The notes: generated by a model not told the origin, from the sequence alone. A DNA stretch of 5,797 bases from Bacteroidota bacterium (GCA_013202335.1 JABMQR010000329.1:1-5797), one strand, 5' to 3'. Numbered from the stretch's first letter, positions 1-5,652 are shown. Made by a program: numbers and translations.

Positions 1-31
1 CCGTTGCTCTATCCAACTGAGCTATGGGCGC
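1..31 (-). tRNA. tRNA-Arg (partial, probably UCU anticodon)
   Basis: The first 31 nt of a tRNA are read on the minus strand and the rest is cut off by the window start. Visible are the acceptor 5' strand GCGCCCA, T8-A9, the D arm GCTCAGTTGGATAGAGC and the start of the anticodon stem (ACGG). This 5' half closely matches bacterial tRNA-Arg(UCU), but the anticodon is outside the window, so the isotype is inferred from similarity. It lies 23 nt downstream of tRNA-Pro on the same strand and is probably co-transcribed with it. Confidence 0.8.
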
Positions 32-54
32 ATAAACTTCTTAAAAAAATGAGG

Positions 55-127
55 TCGGGATGAGAGGAGTCGAACCTCCGATCTCCTGCTCCCAAAGCAG
101 GCGCCTTAGCCACTAGGCAACACCCCG
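55..127 (-). tRNA. tRNA-Pro (UGG)
   Basis: A complete 73-nt cloverleaf on the minus strand. The acceptor stem is CGGGGTG/CATCCCG with one G-T pair, the D arm is GCCT-AGTGGCTA-AGGC, and the anticodon stem CCTGC/GCAGG closes the loop TTTGGGA with anticodon TGG. A 5-nt variable loop follows, then the T arm GGAGG-TTCGACT-CCTCT and discriminator A. The next three bases are CCT, so the 3' CCA is not encoded and must be added after transcription. The D arm has only 8 loop bases. The gene is intact despite the nearby transposon. Confidence 0.95.
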
Positions 128-141
128 TTTACCGGATTCAG

Positions 142-170
142 AGTATAGTGAGTTTGGTCTTAAAGGTCAA
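142..170 (-). promoter_or_regulatory. Sigma-70-type promoter of the tRNA-Pro/tRNA-Arg cluster
   Basis: On the minus strand the -35 box TTGACC (165-170) and the -10 box TATACT (142-147) are separated by exactly 17 bp. The -10 box ends 14 bp before the mature 5' end of tRNA-Pro, which leaves a short leader of about 7-8 nt. The transposon tip at 204 is 33 bp beyond the -35 box, so core promoter elements are preserved but any far-upstream activating sequence has been replaced by element DNA. Confidence 0.85.
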
Positions 171-197
171 TAGATTGTGAGAATTTAGCGATTGTAC

Positions 198-215
198 TTG
201 GATTGTACAATCCAA
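198..215. repeat. 18-bp perfect palindrome across the element boundary
   Basis: TTGGATTGTACAATCCAA is its own reverse complement. It overlaps the proposed tip at 204, so six bases of flanking DNA mirror bases inside the element around the central TGTACA. In addition GATTGTAC occurs twice, at 190-197 and 201-208. This could be a target preference, the remnant of another facing end, or chance. The inner terminal unit at 321 lacks the outer half. Confidence 0.7.
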
Positions 216-320
216 AAATTTTGAGAAAAAAATCCGACGTTTTGAGAAGGAATCCAGTCAAAAGTGAGAACTTTTTCCGTGTTTAAACTTGTTTCTTAGT
301 GTTTTTTAGTGTTTCAAAAA
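204..320 (+). repeat. Terminal repeat unit A (outer), transposon end with transposase-site array
   Basis: The first of two tandem 117-bp units. The first 80 bp (204-283) match unit B at 75 of 80 positions. Inside are three related blocks: TTTTGAGAA at 219, TTTTGAGAA at 240 and AAAGTGAGAA at 261, spaced 21-22 bp, which puts them on the same helix face. The first two are followed by an AATCC motif. Such arrays at Mu and Tn7-type ends bind the transposase; that role is inferred here. The remaining 37 bp form a T-rich tail with GTGTTT or a near match at 279, 289, 299 and 309. Confidence 0.85.
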
Positions 321-437
321 TGTACAATTCAAAAATTTTGAGAAAAAAATCCAGCGTTTTGAGAAGGAATCCAGTCAAAAGTGAGAAGGTTTTCCGTGTT
401 ATAGTTTGTTTTTGCGTGTGTTTATGTGTTTAGATTT
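321..437 (+). repeat. Terminal repeat unit B (inner), second copy of the transposon end
   Basis: The second copy begins with TGTACAAT and has the same three-block array at 336, 357 and about 378-385. The core (321-400) is nearly identical to unit A, while the 37-bp tail (401-437) matches at only about 22 of 37 positions. The tail keeps GTGTTT-like motifs at about 396, 406, 416-418 and 426. Unit B leads directly into the element interior, so it is either the functional end of the present element or an internal duplicate of it. Confidence 0.85.
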
Positions 438-448
438 GAGAGAAAACT
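429..448 (+). repeat. Inner end motif, inverted partner of 5685-5706
   Basis: TTTAGATTTGAGAGAAAACT on the plus strand recurs on the minus strand at 5685-5706 with only a 2-base insertion. It contains another TTTGAGA block like those in the terminal units, so it may be a fourth transposase or regulator site just inside the end. A short 12-bp palindrome (452-463) follows. The stretch from here to the cargo stop codon at 525 is AT-rich; no gene or convincing terminator is seen in it. Confidence 0.6.
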
Positions 449-524
449 CGATATTCTAGAATAAGTAATTAAAAAAAATCTGAAAATAGCCGTTTATGAA
501 TATCAATCCAATTCATTTTAGTTC

Positions 525-1061
525 TTAATTGTTTCGAAAATAAAATAGAGCCAATTTTATTGAAAAATACTTCCGAACATCATCTGTTAATTCAATAATT
601 TTATTATTTAATAAACCCCTATAAGCTTTTTTATGCAGGCTGAAACATTTTGAAAAATCTGCGACGCATCCATTAGGGAACATTTCGCCATATTCATGTG
701 TTGCCTCTAAATAGAAATACTTCAAAAAGCTTGAGGTGTTATTTTCATCAATATAGTTACTATCTTTAAGTTCTTGAATTTTATCTGGTCTCGTTGCACT
801 GTTAATATCTCTTAAAGGAGCTAAAATAATACTAGTTAATTTCATTCCATTTTCTTGGGCTATTTCACATGAATGAGATAAAACAATAGCAGGTCCCTTT
901 GTTGGTGGATTATTTACACTCCATTGAGTTGCTCTACCCTCTTGCGAAAAGGTTATAAGAATTGAATTTGGATTGACTGCTCCTAAAATGTGGATATCAT
1001 TAACAATATCTCCTTGGAGCAATAATTCAGATTTCAATTGTGTATTGGGTATATACATCAC
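525..1061 (-). CDS. Conserved protein of unknown function (QGDI / SHSCEI / APLR motif family), cargo gene 3
   Basis: A 178-residue soluble protein with no signal peptide or membrane segment. From memory of the family, it matches a recurrent bacterial group of unknown function with an N-terminal QGDI (16-19 here), a hydrophobic strand ending in (L/S)SH-x-CEI (LSHSCEI 61-67), a following (V/L)APLR strand (IILAPLRDI 78-86), a KYFYLE segment (114-119) and a C-terminal helix ending in F-x-F-R. The single Cys in SHSCEI is the obvious candidate functional residue. Translation may begin at GTG 1061, overlapping the upstream TAG, or at the adjacent ATG 1058. There is no strong Shine-Dalgarno sequence, so translational coupling is likely. 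It is the last gene of the AT-rich three-gene operon. Function unknown. Confidence 0.75.
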   Translation of the reverse strand: MMYIPNTQLKSELLLQGDIVNDIHILGAVNPNSILITFSQEGRATQWSVNNPPTKGPAIVLSHSCEIAQENGMKLTSIILAPLRDINSATRPDKIQELKDSNYIDENNTSSFLKYFYLEATHEYGEMFPNGCVADFSKCFSLHKKAYRGLLNNKIIELTDDVRKYFSIKLALFYFRNN

Positions 1062-1396
1062 TATATCTCATTATCCTCGAAATCAATTTCATGCGATTTA
1101 TCTTCAATTCTTGTAGCAAAAGATCTAAGAAATGAAACAGAATTTAATAAAGAATCTGGTTGCAAATCACAAAAATATATGGGGTTAAAGGGATTCTCAT
1201 TATTTTCTTGTATAATCCTATTTGTCAATTCTTCAACAATTCTTTGATAGTGTTGTTCAGTAGTTGATTGAGGAGGATAGTTTTGGGTTGCTGACGATCC
1301 TGTTAAACTTGGGAATGTCACTATATTACTAGTTTGATTATCATCATAATCAGGAGTAGTACCAATATAATCTGTTGAATGTGTCGAATTTGTCAT
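1061..1396 (-). CDS. Hypothetical protein with disordered N-terminus, cargo gene 2
   Basis: 111 residues, not recognised. Residues 1-45 are rich in S, T, N, Q, Y and P with almost no hydrophobic core and are predicted disordered. Residues 46-66 look like an amphipathic helix (HYQRIVEELTNRII), and the C-terminus (92-111) is acidic. The start is well supported: GGAGGG at 1403-1408 lies 6 nt before the ATG, and the ATGA overlap with cargo gene 1 shows coupled translation. Its stop overlaps the next gene's GTG. The composition suits a linker or partner protein that folds on binding one of its operon neighbours, which is inference only. Confidence 0.7.
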   Translation of the reverse strand: MTNSTHSTDYIGTTPDYDDNQTSNIVTFPSLTGSSATQNYPPQSTTEQHYQRIVEELTNRIIQENNENPFNPIYFCDLQPDSLLNSVSFLRSFATRIEDKSHEIDFEDNEI

Positions 1397-2115
1397 TTTA
1401 TTCCCTCCAGATTGTTGTCTCTATAAACTTTACTTATAAGAGGAATGAGGCTACTAAGTATTGCTTCTAAGTCTTTTTCAAAAGCATAATGAGGTATAGA
1501 GGGTTTGTTGTTAATGTCGAATTTGATATCAAGACCCATTTCAACAAGGTTAGCATCTTCTAATTTAATTATTTCATTTGGTACTAATTTTTTAATAAAA
1601 TCAAATGATCTATATTCAGTTATTATGAAATTAATGAAATTACCATTTTCTTTGTATCCATAATTTAATTGGAAAGAAGCAATATCTTTATCCTTCCTGT
1701 TTATTGATAAGGTCTTATCAAACAGCTCATTGAGATGATTTGTTAAGACCTTGTAAGGGTAATTTAAGTCAAATATTACCCCACACCATAAATAATTCAC
1801 ATGAGGCATAAAAAAATTGCATAATATTTTTGTTGCTGTCTTGGCATAAGATATGACTTTAATAGGCTCGTGTGATATATGATTAGGTATTGTTAAAAAA
1901 AAGTCGAATCTTTCTTGACTAATATTCATTACAAATTCTTTAGAGGTTACGGCAATTCTGGGTATGTTCGGAAGAGGGGCTTGCGGATTAGGAAGATCAG
2001 AGATTTTGAACAATCCTTCCTTACTTGCTTTTGAGAGCATAGAACCAAGTGTGTATTGGATTTCCTTATCTCTCTCAAATGTCACTGCAATCTGCAACGA
2101 TTTAACTGTTTTCAT
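1393..2115 (-). CDS. Hypothetical protein, first gene of the AT-rich cargo operon
   Basis: 240 residues, family not recognised. No signal peptide, transmembrane helix, nucleotide-binding loop or clear catalytic motif is visible. The sequence alternates likely beta strands (for example 5-13, 70-76 with RFDFFLTIP, 107-116 with YLWCGVIFDL, 157-166) and helices (86-101), ending in a helix at 213-231, which suggests a mixed alpha/beta fold. The start is supported by AAAGGG 5 nt upstream of the ATG. The gene is very AT-rich compared with the core operon (1561-1620 has 9 G/C in 60, against 31 in 60 at 4141-4200), consistent with separate origin. It overlaps cargo gene 2 by ATGA. Confidence 0.75.
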   Translation of the reverse strand: MKTVKSLQIAVTFERDKEIQYTLGSMLSKASKEGLFKISDLPNPQAPLPNIPRIAVTSKEFVMNISQERFDFFLTIPNHISHEPIKVISYAKTATKILCNFFMPHVNYLWCGVIFDLNYPYKVLTNHLNELFDKTLSINRKDKDIASFQLNYGYKENGNFINFIITEYRSFDFIKKLVPNEIIKLEDANLVEMGLDIKFDINNKPSIPHYAFEKDLEAILSSLIPLISKVYRDNNLEGIK

Positions 2116-2132
2116 AACGGCCCTTTATAAAA

Positions 2133-2138
2133 ATTATA
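2133..2138 (-). promoter_or_regulatory. Candidate -10 box for the cargo operon
   Basis: A perfect TATAAT lies on the minus strand 17 bp before the ATG of cargo gene 1, within the AT-rich 2116-2296 gap. No convincing -35 box is found 16-18 bp upstream, and in such AT-rich DNA a TATAAT is likely by chance. The gap has no gene, and since the core operon terminator closes it, a promoter of the cargo's own is expected somewhere here. Confidence 0.25.
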
Positions 2139-2296
2139 TATTTAAATCACAAATGAAAAATAATATCAGATACTTTTTATAGTTAAACATAATTATTACT
2201 TATTGAAAAATGCATACACAACCAATTGTTCATTTTTTTAATATAAAATAATACTTTTATTTATATAGTTTAATACATTATTGAATTATCAGCAAC

Positions 2297-2321
2297 AAAA
2301 AACCGGCCATCTCTGGCCGGT
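2297..2321 (-). terminator. Intrinsic terminator of the core transposition operon
   Basis: On the minus strand an 8-bp GC-rich stem ACCGGCCA/TGGCCGGT with a 4-nt loop (GAGA) runs straight into a T tract. It lies about 70 nt after the stop codon of the last core gene and oriented to end leftward transcription. This separates the core operon from the cargo genes. A weaker inverted repeat (ATCAGCG/CGCTGAT, 2347-2373) precedes it. Confidence 0.9.
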
Positions 2322-2391
2322 AGTGCCTGGGACGAATCACCATGGCATCAGCGCTTTATATCCGCTCGCTGATCGGATCTACTCATATTAC

Positions 2392-2727
2392 TCATGCTGG
2401 CCATGGGTCATAGTCATCCTCATCACTGAACAACTCATCCATGTGTATCACAATTTCTTCCTTTTCCTCATTCTCAACACGACCAACCCTTTTGCCGTTT
2501 TCATCAAACATTGGTGCCTCCTCGATGGGGAGATTTGCAGCCTCATTCTGAATGAGATAATCCACCAAAGTGCTGCATAAAATATGATCGTCCTGGGTTG
2601 CTTTTAGCACTCCGGACACAACTAATCGTTGGATCGTAAGTTCGGCAATATCCAGGAGAATGGCACATTCTTTTACCGTTAGGCTTTCGGGAAGATTTAA
2701 GCCATCAAGTTCGTAGAAATCTTTCAT
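2392..2727 (-). CDS. Small HTH (excisionase-type) DNA-binding protein with acidic tail
   Basis: 111 residues. Residues 14-60 resemble the MerR/excisionase-type helix-turn-helix (HTH_17-like): ESLTVKECAILLDIAELTIQRLVVSGVLKA. The usual polar recognition turn is changed and basic residues are few, so DNA binding may be weakened. The last 45 residues are strongly acidic (ENEEKEE, SDEDDYD), a common feature of protein-protein contact or DNA-mimicking tails. Its ATG overlaps the stop of the upstream HTH gene by one base (TGATG), so both are translated together, and it is the last gene before the terminator. A regulator of transposition or a partner of the upstream protein is plausible; the specific role is unknown. 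Confidence 0.7.
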   Translation of the reverse strand: MKDFYELDGLNLPESLTVKECAILLDIAELTIQRLVVSGVLKATQDDHILCSTLVDYLIQNEAANLPIEEAPMFDENGKRVGRVENEEKEEIVIHMDELFSDEDDYDPWPA

Positions 2728-3050
2728 CAGTCTCTTATCCCTCTGCTGGCAATCCAGTCATAATAGGCCTCTACCAGCTCCTCACGGTATGTTCTTTCTG
2801 TCATGAAGCGAATTATGGCATTGTAGGGGACTCTCCAGATCCATCCGATCCGAATAGCATCCATCTGATAATGGGTTATCGCATATAACACCTGGACATA
2901 GGAGATACCCAGCAGGCTGGCCACTTCCTTTGGCTTGTAAAACTGTTTGTGCCGGTAAACATTATGCAGCTTCAGATCATCTATGATCTTCTGTGGATTC
3001 AGCGGTATTGTTTGGGCTGTATCAATAGATTCAAGAAGTGAGAGCTGCAT
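2727..3050 (-). CDS. HTH_17 / excisionase-family DNA-binding protein
   Basis: 107 residues. The region 38-80 has the layout of MerR-like excisionase HTH domains: a 'FYKPKEVASLLGIS' helix-turn, a second helix (51-60), then a wing with RIGWIWRVP and a helix (NAIIRFM). The 30 N-terminal residues and the C-terminal helix (85-102) are not recognised. Such proteins act as recombination directionality or architectural factors, or as small repressors. Since no tyrosine or serine recombinase is seen, a regulatory role in this element is more likely (inference). The start lies 6 nt after the DUF4406 stop, and GGGAG is rather far upstream (about 11 nt). Confidence 0.75.
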   Translation of the reverse strand: MQLSLLESIDTAQTIPLNPQKIIDDLKLHNVYRHKQFYKPKEVASLLGISYVQVLYAITHYQMDAIRIGWIWRVPYNAIIRFMTERTYREELVEAYYDWIASRGIRD

Positions 3051-3056
3051 ATACGC

Positions 3057-3426
3057 CTATCTCCCTTCCTGCTTCATTACTTCAACATGTTCTATCCATT
3101 TATCGACTGTTTTCACTGGGATCTCCAGCTCAAATGCAAGATTGAGCTCCCGTGCACAACCACTTGATGGAACGGTAATAGGCATCATTGCGATTCCATC
3201 ACAGACTAGCATTTCGTGAAGATCCGCTCGTAACTGGTGGGTCTCTCCAATCCGTTGCCCCGGGCGTACTGCGAAGTAGTCTTCCATCTCTATTTCAACC
3301 GGATTTACTACATGGTATCCTGCTGCTTCAAGCCTATACTTCAGCTTACTCGAATTTTTGTGCATAATCTGTGGATTGTGAAATCGGACCGAGTAGATAC
3401 AGTTTGATAATTGATTTGTTTTCCAT
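3057..3426 (-). pseudogene. DUF4406 (nucleoside 2-deoxyribosyltransferase-like) gene split by a single-base frameshift
   Basis: A good Shine-Dalgarno sequence (AAGGAG) precedes ATG 3426, and that frame reads MENKSIIKLYLLGPIS, the typical N-terminal strand and GP(I/M)S/T motif of DUF4406, but stops at TAA 3346-3348 after 26 residues (ending YAQKFE). The frame one base later continues directly with KLKYRLEAAGYHVVNP, then CDGIAMMP and SSGCARE-LNLAFE, the family's C-terminal motifs, to TAG 3057. Skipping one base joins them into a 122-residue protein with normal motif spacing, so one extra base is present. The family resembles deoxyribosyltransferases, where the Glu of S-x-G-x(3)-E is catalytic. 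Mutation, sequencing error or recoding are all possible. The alternative open frame from 3494 overlaps the DUF3164 gene and is not the true start. Confidence 0.8.
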
Positions 3427-3435
3427 GTTTTCTCC

Positions 3436-4032
3436 TTATAATGATGAGAGATCGAGGCGAATCTGTTGATATTTCCCTTCCAGGTTCCGCTCATGCACCC
3501 TGATGTGCTCTTTTGAACTGCTAATGGTCACTGAGTCACTTATTGCGTCCATGGCCTGCTTCCAGACCGGATCCTGAATATCAAGGCGTCTAAGGCCGAG
3601 GATCCGGTCGGTATTGAGCTTCTGGCCTTTCTCTACATTGAAGGCATCCTGGACTAATACCCTGATTTCATCCCGGGATCCGTCTGACCATTTCTGGATA
3701 CACTCATCGATAAGCTGCTTTGCCACCTGCAGGCGTTCATCAAAGCTGATGGTGTCCTGGATTGCGATTGTTATTCGGTACTTCCCGTCAAAACTGGTGA
3801 GGGTAACGTTTCCTTTATGACCACCATATTTCTGGCCGTACTGCTCTGCAGAGAGTTCAATAAAGGACTTGATCGTGTTCATAATCCCTCTCTTGAACTG
3901 GGCGATATCTTTTGATCGAATCTTTGCTTTTTCGATGATCTCATACACCAGTTCATGGCGTAGAAGATCCACTTCCTTAATTTGTCCTTTTGGCACCAGC
4001 CGGCCTTTTGCATCAGTGAGATAGTCTTCCAT
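3436..4032 (-). CDS. DUF3164 family protein (Mu-like phage early-region protein)
   Basis: 198 residues, full length for DUF3164. Recognisable family segments run in order: YLTDAKGRLVP (4-14), a helix beginning VDLLRHELV (21-29), the FIELSAEQYG (57-66) and KGNVTLTSFDGKYR (73-86) strands, SFDERLQVAKQLIDEC (96-111), SRDEIRVLVQDAF (119-131), and TDRILGLRRLDI (141-152) before a final strand region. The family is almost confined to Mu-like prophages and sits in their early region; its biochemical role is not established. AAGGAG lies 8 nt before the ATG, inside the end of gemA. Its presence is one of the two strongest markers that this is a Mu relative. Confidence 0.92.
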   Translation of the reverse strand: MEDYLTDAKGRLVPKGQIKEVDLLRHELVYEIIEKAKIRSKDIAQFKRGIMNTIKSFIELSAEQYGQKYGGHKGNVTLTSFDGKYRITIAIQDTISFDERLQVAKQLIDECIQKWSDGSRDEIRVLVQDAFNVEKGQKLNTDRILGLRRLDIQDPVWKQAMDAISDSVTISSSKEHIRVHERNLEGKYQQIRLDLSSL

Positions 4033-4035
4033 GGG

Positions 4036-4512
4036 TTATGCTCCTTTTTTCTTCGTACGGCTTAACCAGCCGTGTACTTTTCGCAGCTCATTATGATTAC
4101 AGAACTTTAAGGACGATCTGCTCATATTCCGTAAGAATCCATCCAGCCGGCCTTCCCAGTTCTCTCCCAGTATTTCTTGGGCTTTTTGCTGGACAAGGTA
4201 GACTTGTTGCCTCAGTGTGTTCTGGAGGCTTTTTTCGGGATCCTCTTTCGTGATTCTTGGTATGAATCCAACCTGTTTGAATAAGTCCAGGACTTTTTCC
4301 AGCTGCAGCTCAGTGAGCTTGCTGCAGGAGTCAAATCCTGTCAGTTGTTTTAAGGAACTTCTGTATCTCCCATCGGTCATTGGTTGGAAATCATCTGCTC
4401 CACAGCCACATACTTCACTTGAGTCCTGGATCAAGGATCCGCAGACTAAACACTCCTTAGTATGAGACCGTGCAACATGAATGAGTTGTATAAGTTTCTC
4501 TCGTTTTCCCAT
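4036..4512 (-). CDS. gemA: GemA/Gp16-family regulator (DUF1018) with an inserted zinc-ribbon-like motif
   Basis: 158 residues. The N-terminal KREKLIQLIHVARSH (3-17), the YRSSLKQLTGFDSCSKLTELQ block (50-70), LEKVLDLFKQVGF (71-83) and the C-terminal region with LDGFLRN (123-129) and NELRKVHGWL (141-150) follow the Mu GemA/Gp16 layout. In Mu, GemA modulates host gene expression and DNA supercoiling. Between the first helix and YRSSL, where family members usually have a short loop, there is C21-x2-C24-x10-C35-x-C37, a probable metal-binding knuckle. GGAG lies 7 nt upstream of the ATG. Family assignment is good; zinc binding is inferred from the cysteine spacing. Confidence 0.85.
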   Translation of the reverse strand: MGKREKLIQLIHVARSHTKECLVCGSLIQDSSEVCGCGADDFQPMTDGRYRSSLKQLTGFDSCSKLTELQLEKVLDLFKQVGFIPRITKEDPEKSLQNTLRQQVYLVQQKAQEILGENWEGRLDGFLRNMSRSSLKFCNHNELRKVHGWLSRTKKKGA

Positions 4513-4513
4513 G

Positions 4514-4966
4514 CTATTTCTCCGTTGTTGGCCGTATGATGATCGAGGGATCTTTCAACCGGTATACGCGTGAATCAGTATTGCTGTACCGTAAGGGGAC
4601 AAGTTCCACAAAACCGAGCCTGATATAATGACGAATAAGTGATTGTATGTAGGGTCTGGAGATTTCAGTGAATAGTGCTGTTCGATGGGCGGTAAATGTT
4701 GCTTCACTTCTCCAATACTTCCATATACGATCTGCCTTATCTCCGGGTAATGGTTCTTCTGAAATGTAGCGATATCCTTCTGGGGTAATCTCCACATGTC
4801 CTTGTGCGCGTAAATTTGATACTGCCGAATAAATCCGCTTTTTTGTCTTCTTATCCCGTCCGAACACTGCATAGGGTTCTTCTCTGCTGACCAGTCCTTT
4901 ACGGTTGAGTAAAAGGATGCGAATTTTCTTACTGAATACACCGGTACGAAAGATCGTATCTGTCAT
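4514..4966 (-). CDS. Predicted double winged-helix DNA-binding protein
   Basis: 150 residues, basic. Two segments look like winged helices: about 12-68, ending in RIYSAVSNLRAQGHVEITPEGYRYI (recognition helix plus wing), and about 81-136, with a helix YIQSLIRHYIRLGFVELVP followed by a wing. No enzymatic motif is seen. The start ATG overlaps the ATPase stop (ATGA), so the two are translationally coupled. Mu MuB carries its own N-terminal DNA-contacting region, which the ATPase here lacks, so a separate small DNA-binding subunit working with the ATPase is a reasonable guess, but it could equally be an operon regulator. The specific family was not recognised. Confidence 0.75.
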   Translation of the reverse strand: MTDTIFRTGVFSKKIRILLLNRKGLVSREEPYAVFGRDKKTKKRIYSAVSNLRAQGHVEITPEGYRYISEEPLPGDKADRIWKYWRSEATFTAHRTALFTEISRPYIQSLIRHYIRLGFVELVPLRYSNTDSRVYRLKDPSIIIRPTTEK

Positions 4967-5652
4967 ATTTTATCTATAACCCCCATGATGACAGCGCCGA
5001 TCCCTGAAGAGTTCAGGACTTTACAAATAGCCATGGCATCACTTACTACCAGGCGGAAATCTCCCCGTGAGCGAAGCAGCAGTTCATCACAGACTTCTAT
5101 ATTCTTAGTGATGGAAATTCCTATTGCCTGCTCATAGAAAAGAGCAATATCAACCTTGGAAACTTTCCCGAAGTTGACGATAGGTTTTCGTACACGGCTT
5201 AACCGTCTGGGTTCTTCAGACATACGTGAATACAGCATCTCTTCCCCTACTAAGAGGAGAGGGAGAGCACAGCGTTCATTCATCCCCCGAAGCATTTCAA
5301 TAAGGCGTCCTGGCATCTTATCTGCCTCATCAATGATTACCATTCTCCGGAGCATTCTGGTTGCCTCGCGGATTAACTCAAGGTTTTTCTCAAAGGTGTG
5401 GCTTTTGATTCCGGTTAATTCATAAGCAATCTGGCGAGCCAGCATACTGTGTGAATAACCGTCTACATACAGGACATAGACTGAATCCCGGTTAGTAGAT
5501 ATGTAGTGTTTTGCCGCTGCAGTTTTACCTCTGCCGGCAGTACCTTTAACCAGTCCGATTGAAGAGGTGAGATTTGGATTCTCCAGCAAATCATTTGCCA
5601 GATCATTGAACATCTTAACGTTCGGCGTGGAGATAAAGGTCGTGTGGTCCAC
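4963..5652 (-). CDS. MuB/TnsC-like AAA+ ATPase, transposition target-capture protein
   Basis: 229 residues. Walker A is GTAGRGKT (37-44), Walker B is MVIIDEAD (104-111), a sensor-1-like strand LLLVGEE follows (132-138), and a GDFR motif at 197-200 is typical of the C-terminal helical lid in MuB/TnsC relatives. In Mu, MuB binds ATP and DNA as filaments, delivers target DNA to the MuA transposase and stimulates strand transfer, while giving target immunity. Compared with Mu MuB (about 312 residues) this protein is short and starts close to the Walker A, lacking the N-terminal HTH appendage. The start is GTG 5652 with GGAG 7 nt upstream. It is the second gene of the visible operon, after the presumed transposase. 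Confidence 0.9.
   Translation of the reverse strand: MDHTTFISTPNVKMFNDLANDLLENPNLTSSIGLVKGTAGRGKTAAAKHYISTNRDSVYVLYVDGYSHSMLARQIAYELTGIKSHTFEKNLELIREATRMLRRMVIIDEADKMPGRLIEMLRGMNERCALPLLLVGEEMLYSRMSEEPRRLSRVRKPIVNFGKVSKVDIALFYEQAIGISITKNIEVCDELLLRSRGDFRLVVSDAMAICKVLNSSGIGAVIMGVIDKI

Noticed and set aside
55..127. Integrase-type attachment site in the tRNA gene
   Set aside because: The element lies upstream of the tRNA promoter, not at its 3' end; no tRNA fragment is repeated and no tyrosine recombinase is present.
204..437. CRISPR-associated transposon (CAST) or CRISPR array suggested by TGTACA ends, a TnsC-like ATPase and repeated units
   Set aside because: There are only two 117-bp units with no spacer pattern, no Cas or TniQ gene is visible, and GemA plus DUF3164 point to a Mu-type element.
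452..524. Possible terminator of the cargo operon (12-bp TATTCTAGAATA palindrome and the A-run at 471-478)
   Set aside because: The palindrome has no loop or GC-rich stem, and the nearest 6-bp AT-rich inverted repeat is too far from the T-run to be a credible intrinsic terminator.
2281..2580. Plus-strand open frame of 99 codons across the terminator
   Set aside because: It runs antisense through the intrinsic terminator and the acidic-tail HTH gene, and it has no Shine-Dalgarno sequence or recognisable motif.
3427..3494. Upstream extension of the DUF4406 C-terminal frame to ATG 3494
   Set aside because: It overlaps the conserved C-terminus of DUF3164 and encodes no family motif. The AAGGAG-preceded ATG at 3426 in the other frame gives the expected N-terminus.
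4555..4941. 128-codon minus-strand open frame
   Set aside because: It is a shadow within the winged-helix gene in another frame. The winged-helix frame has the ATGA coupling and domain-like pattern.
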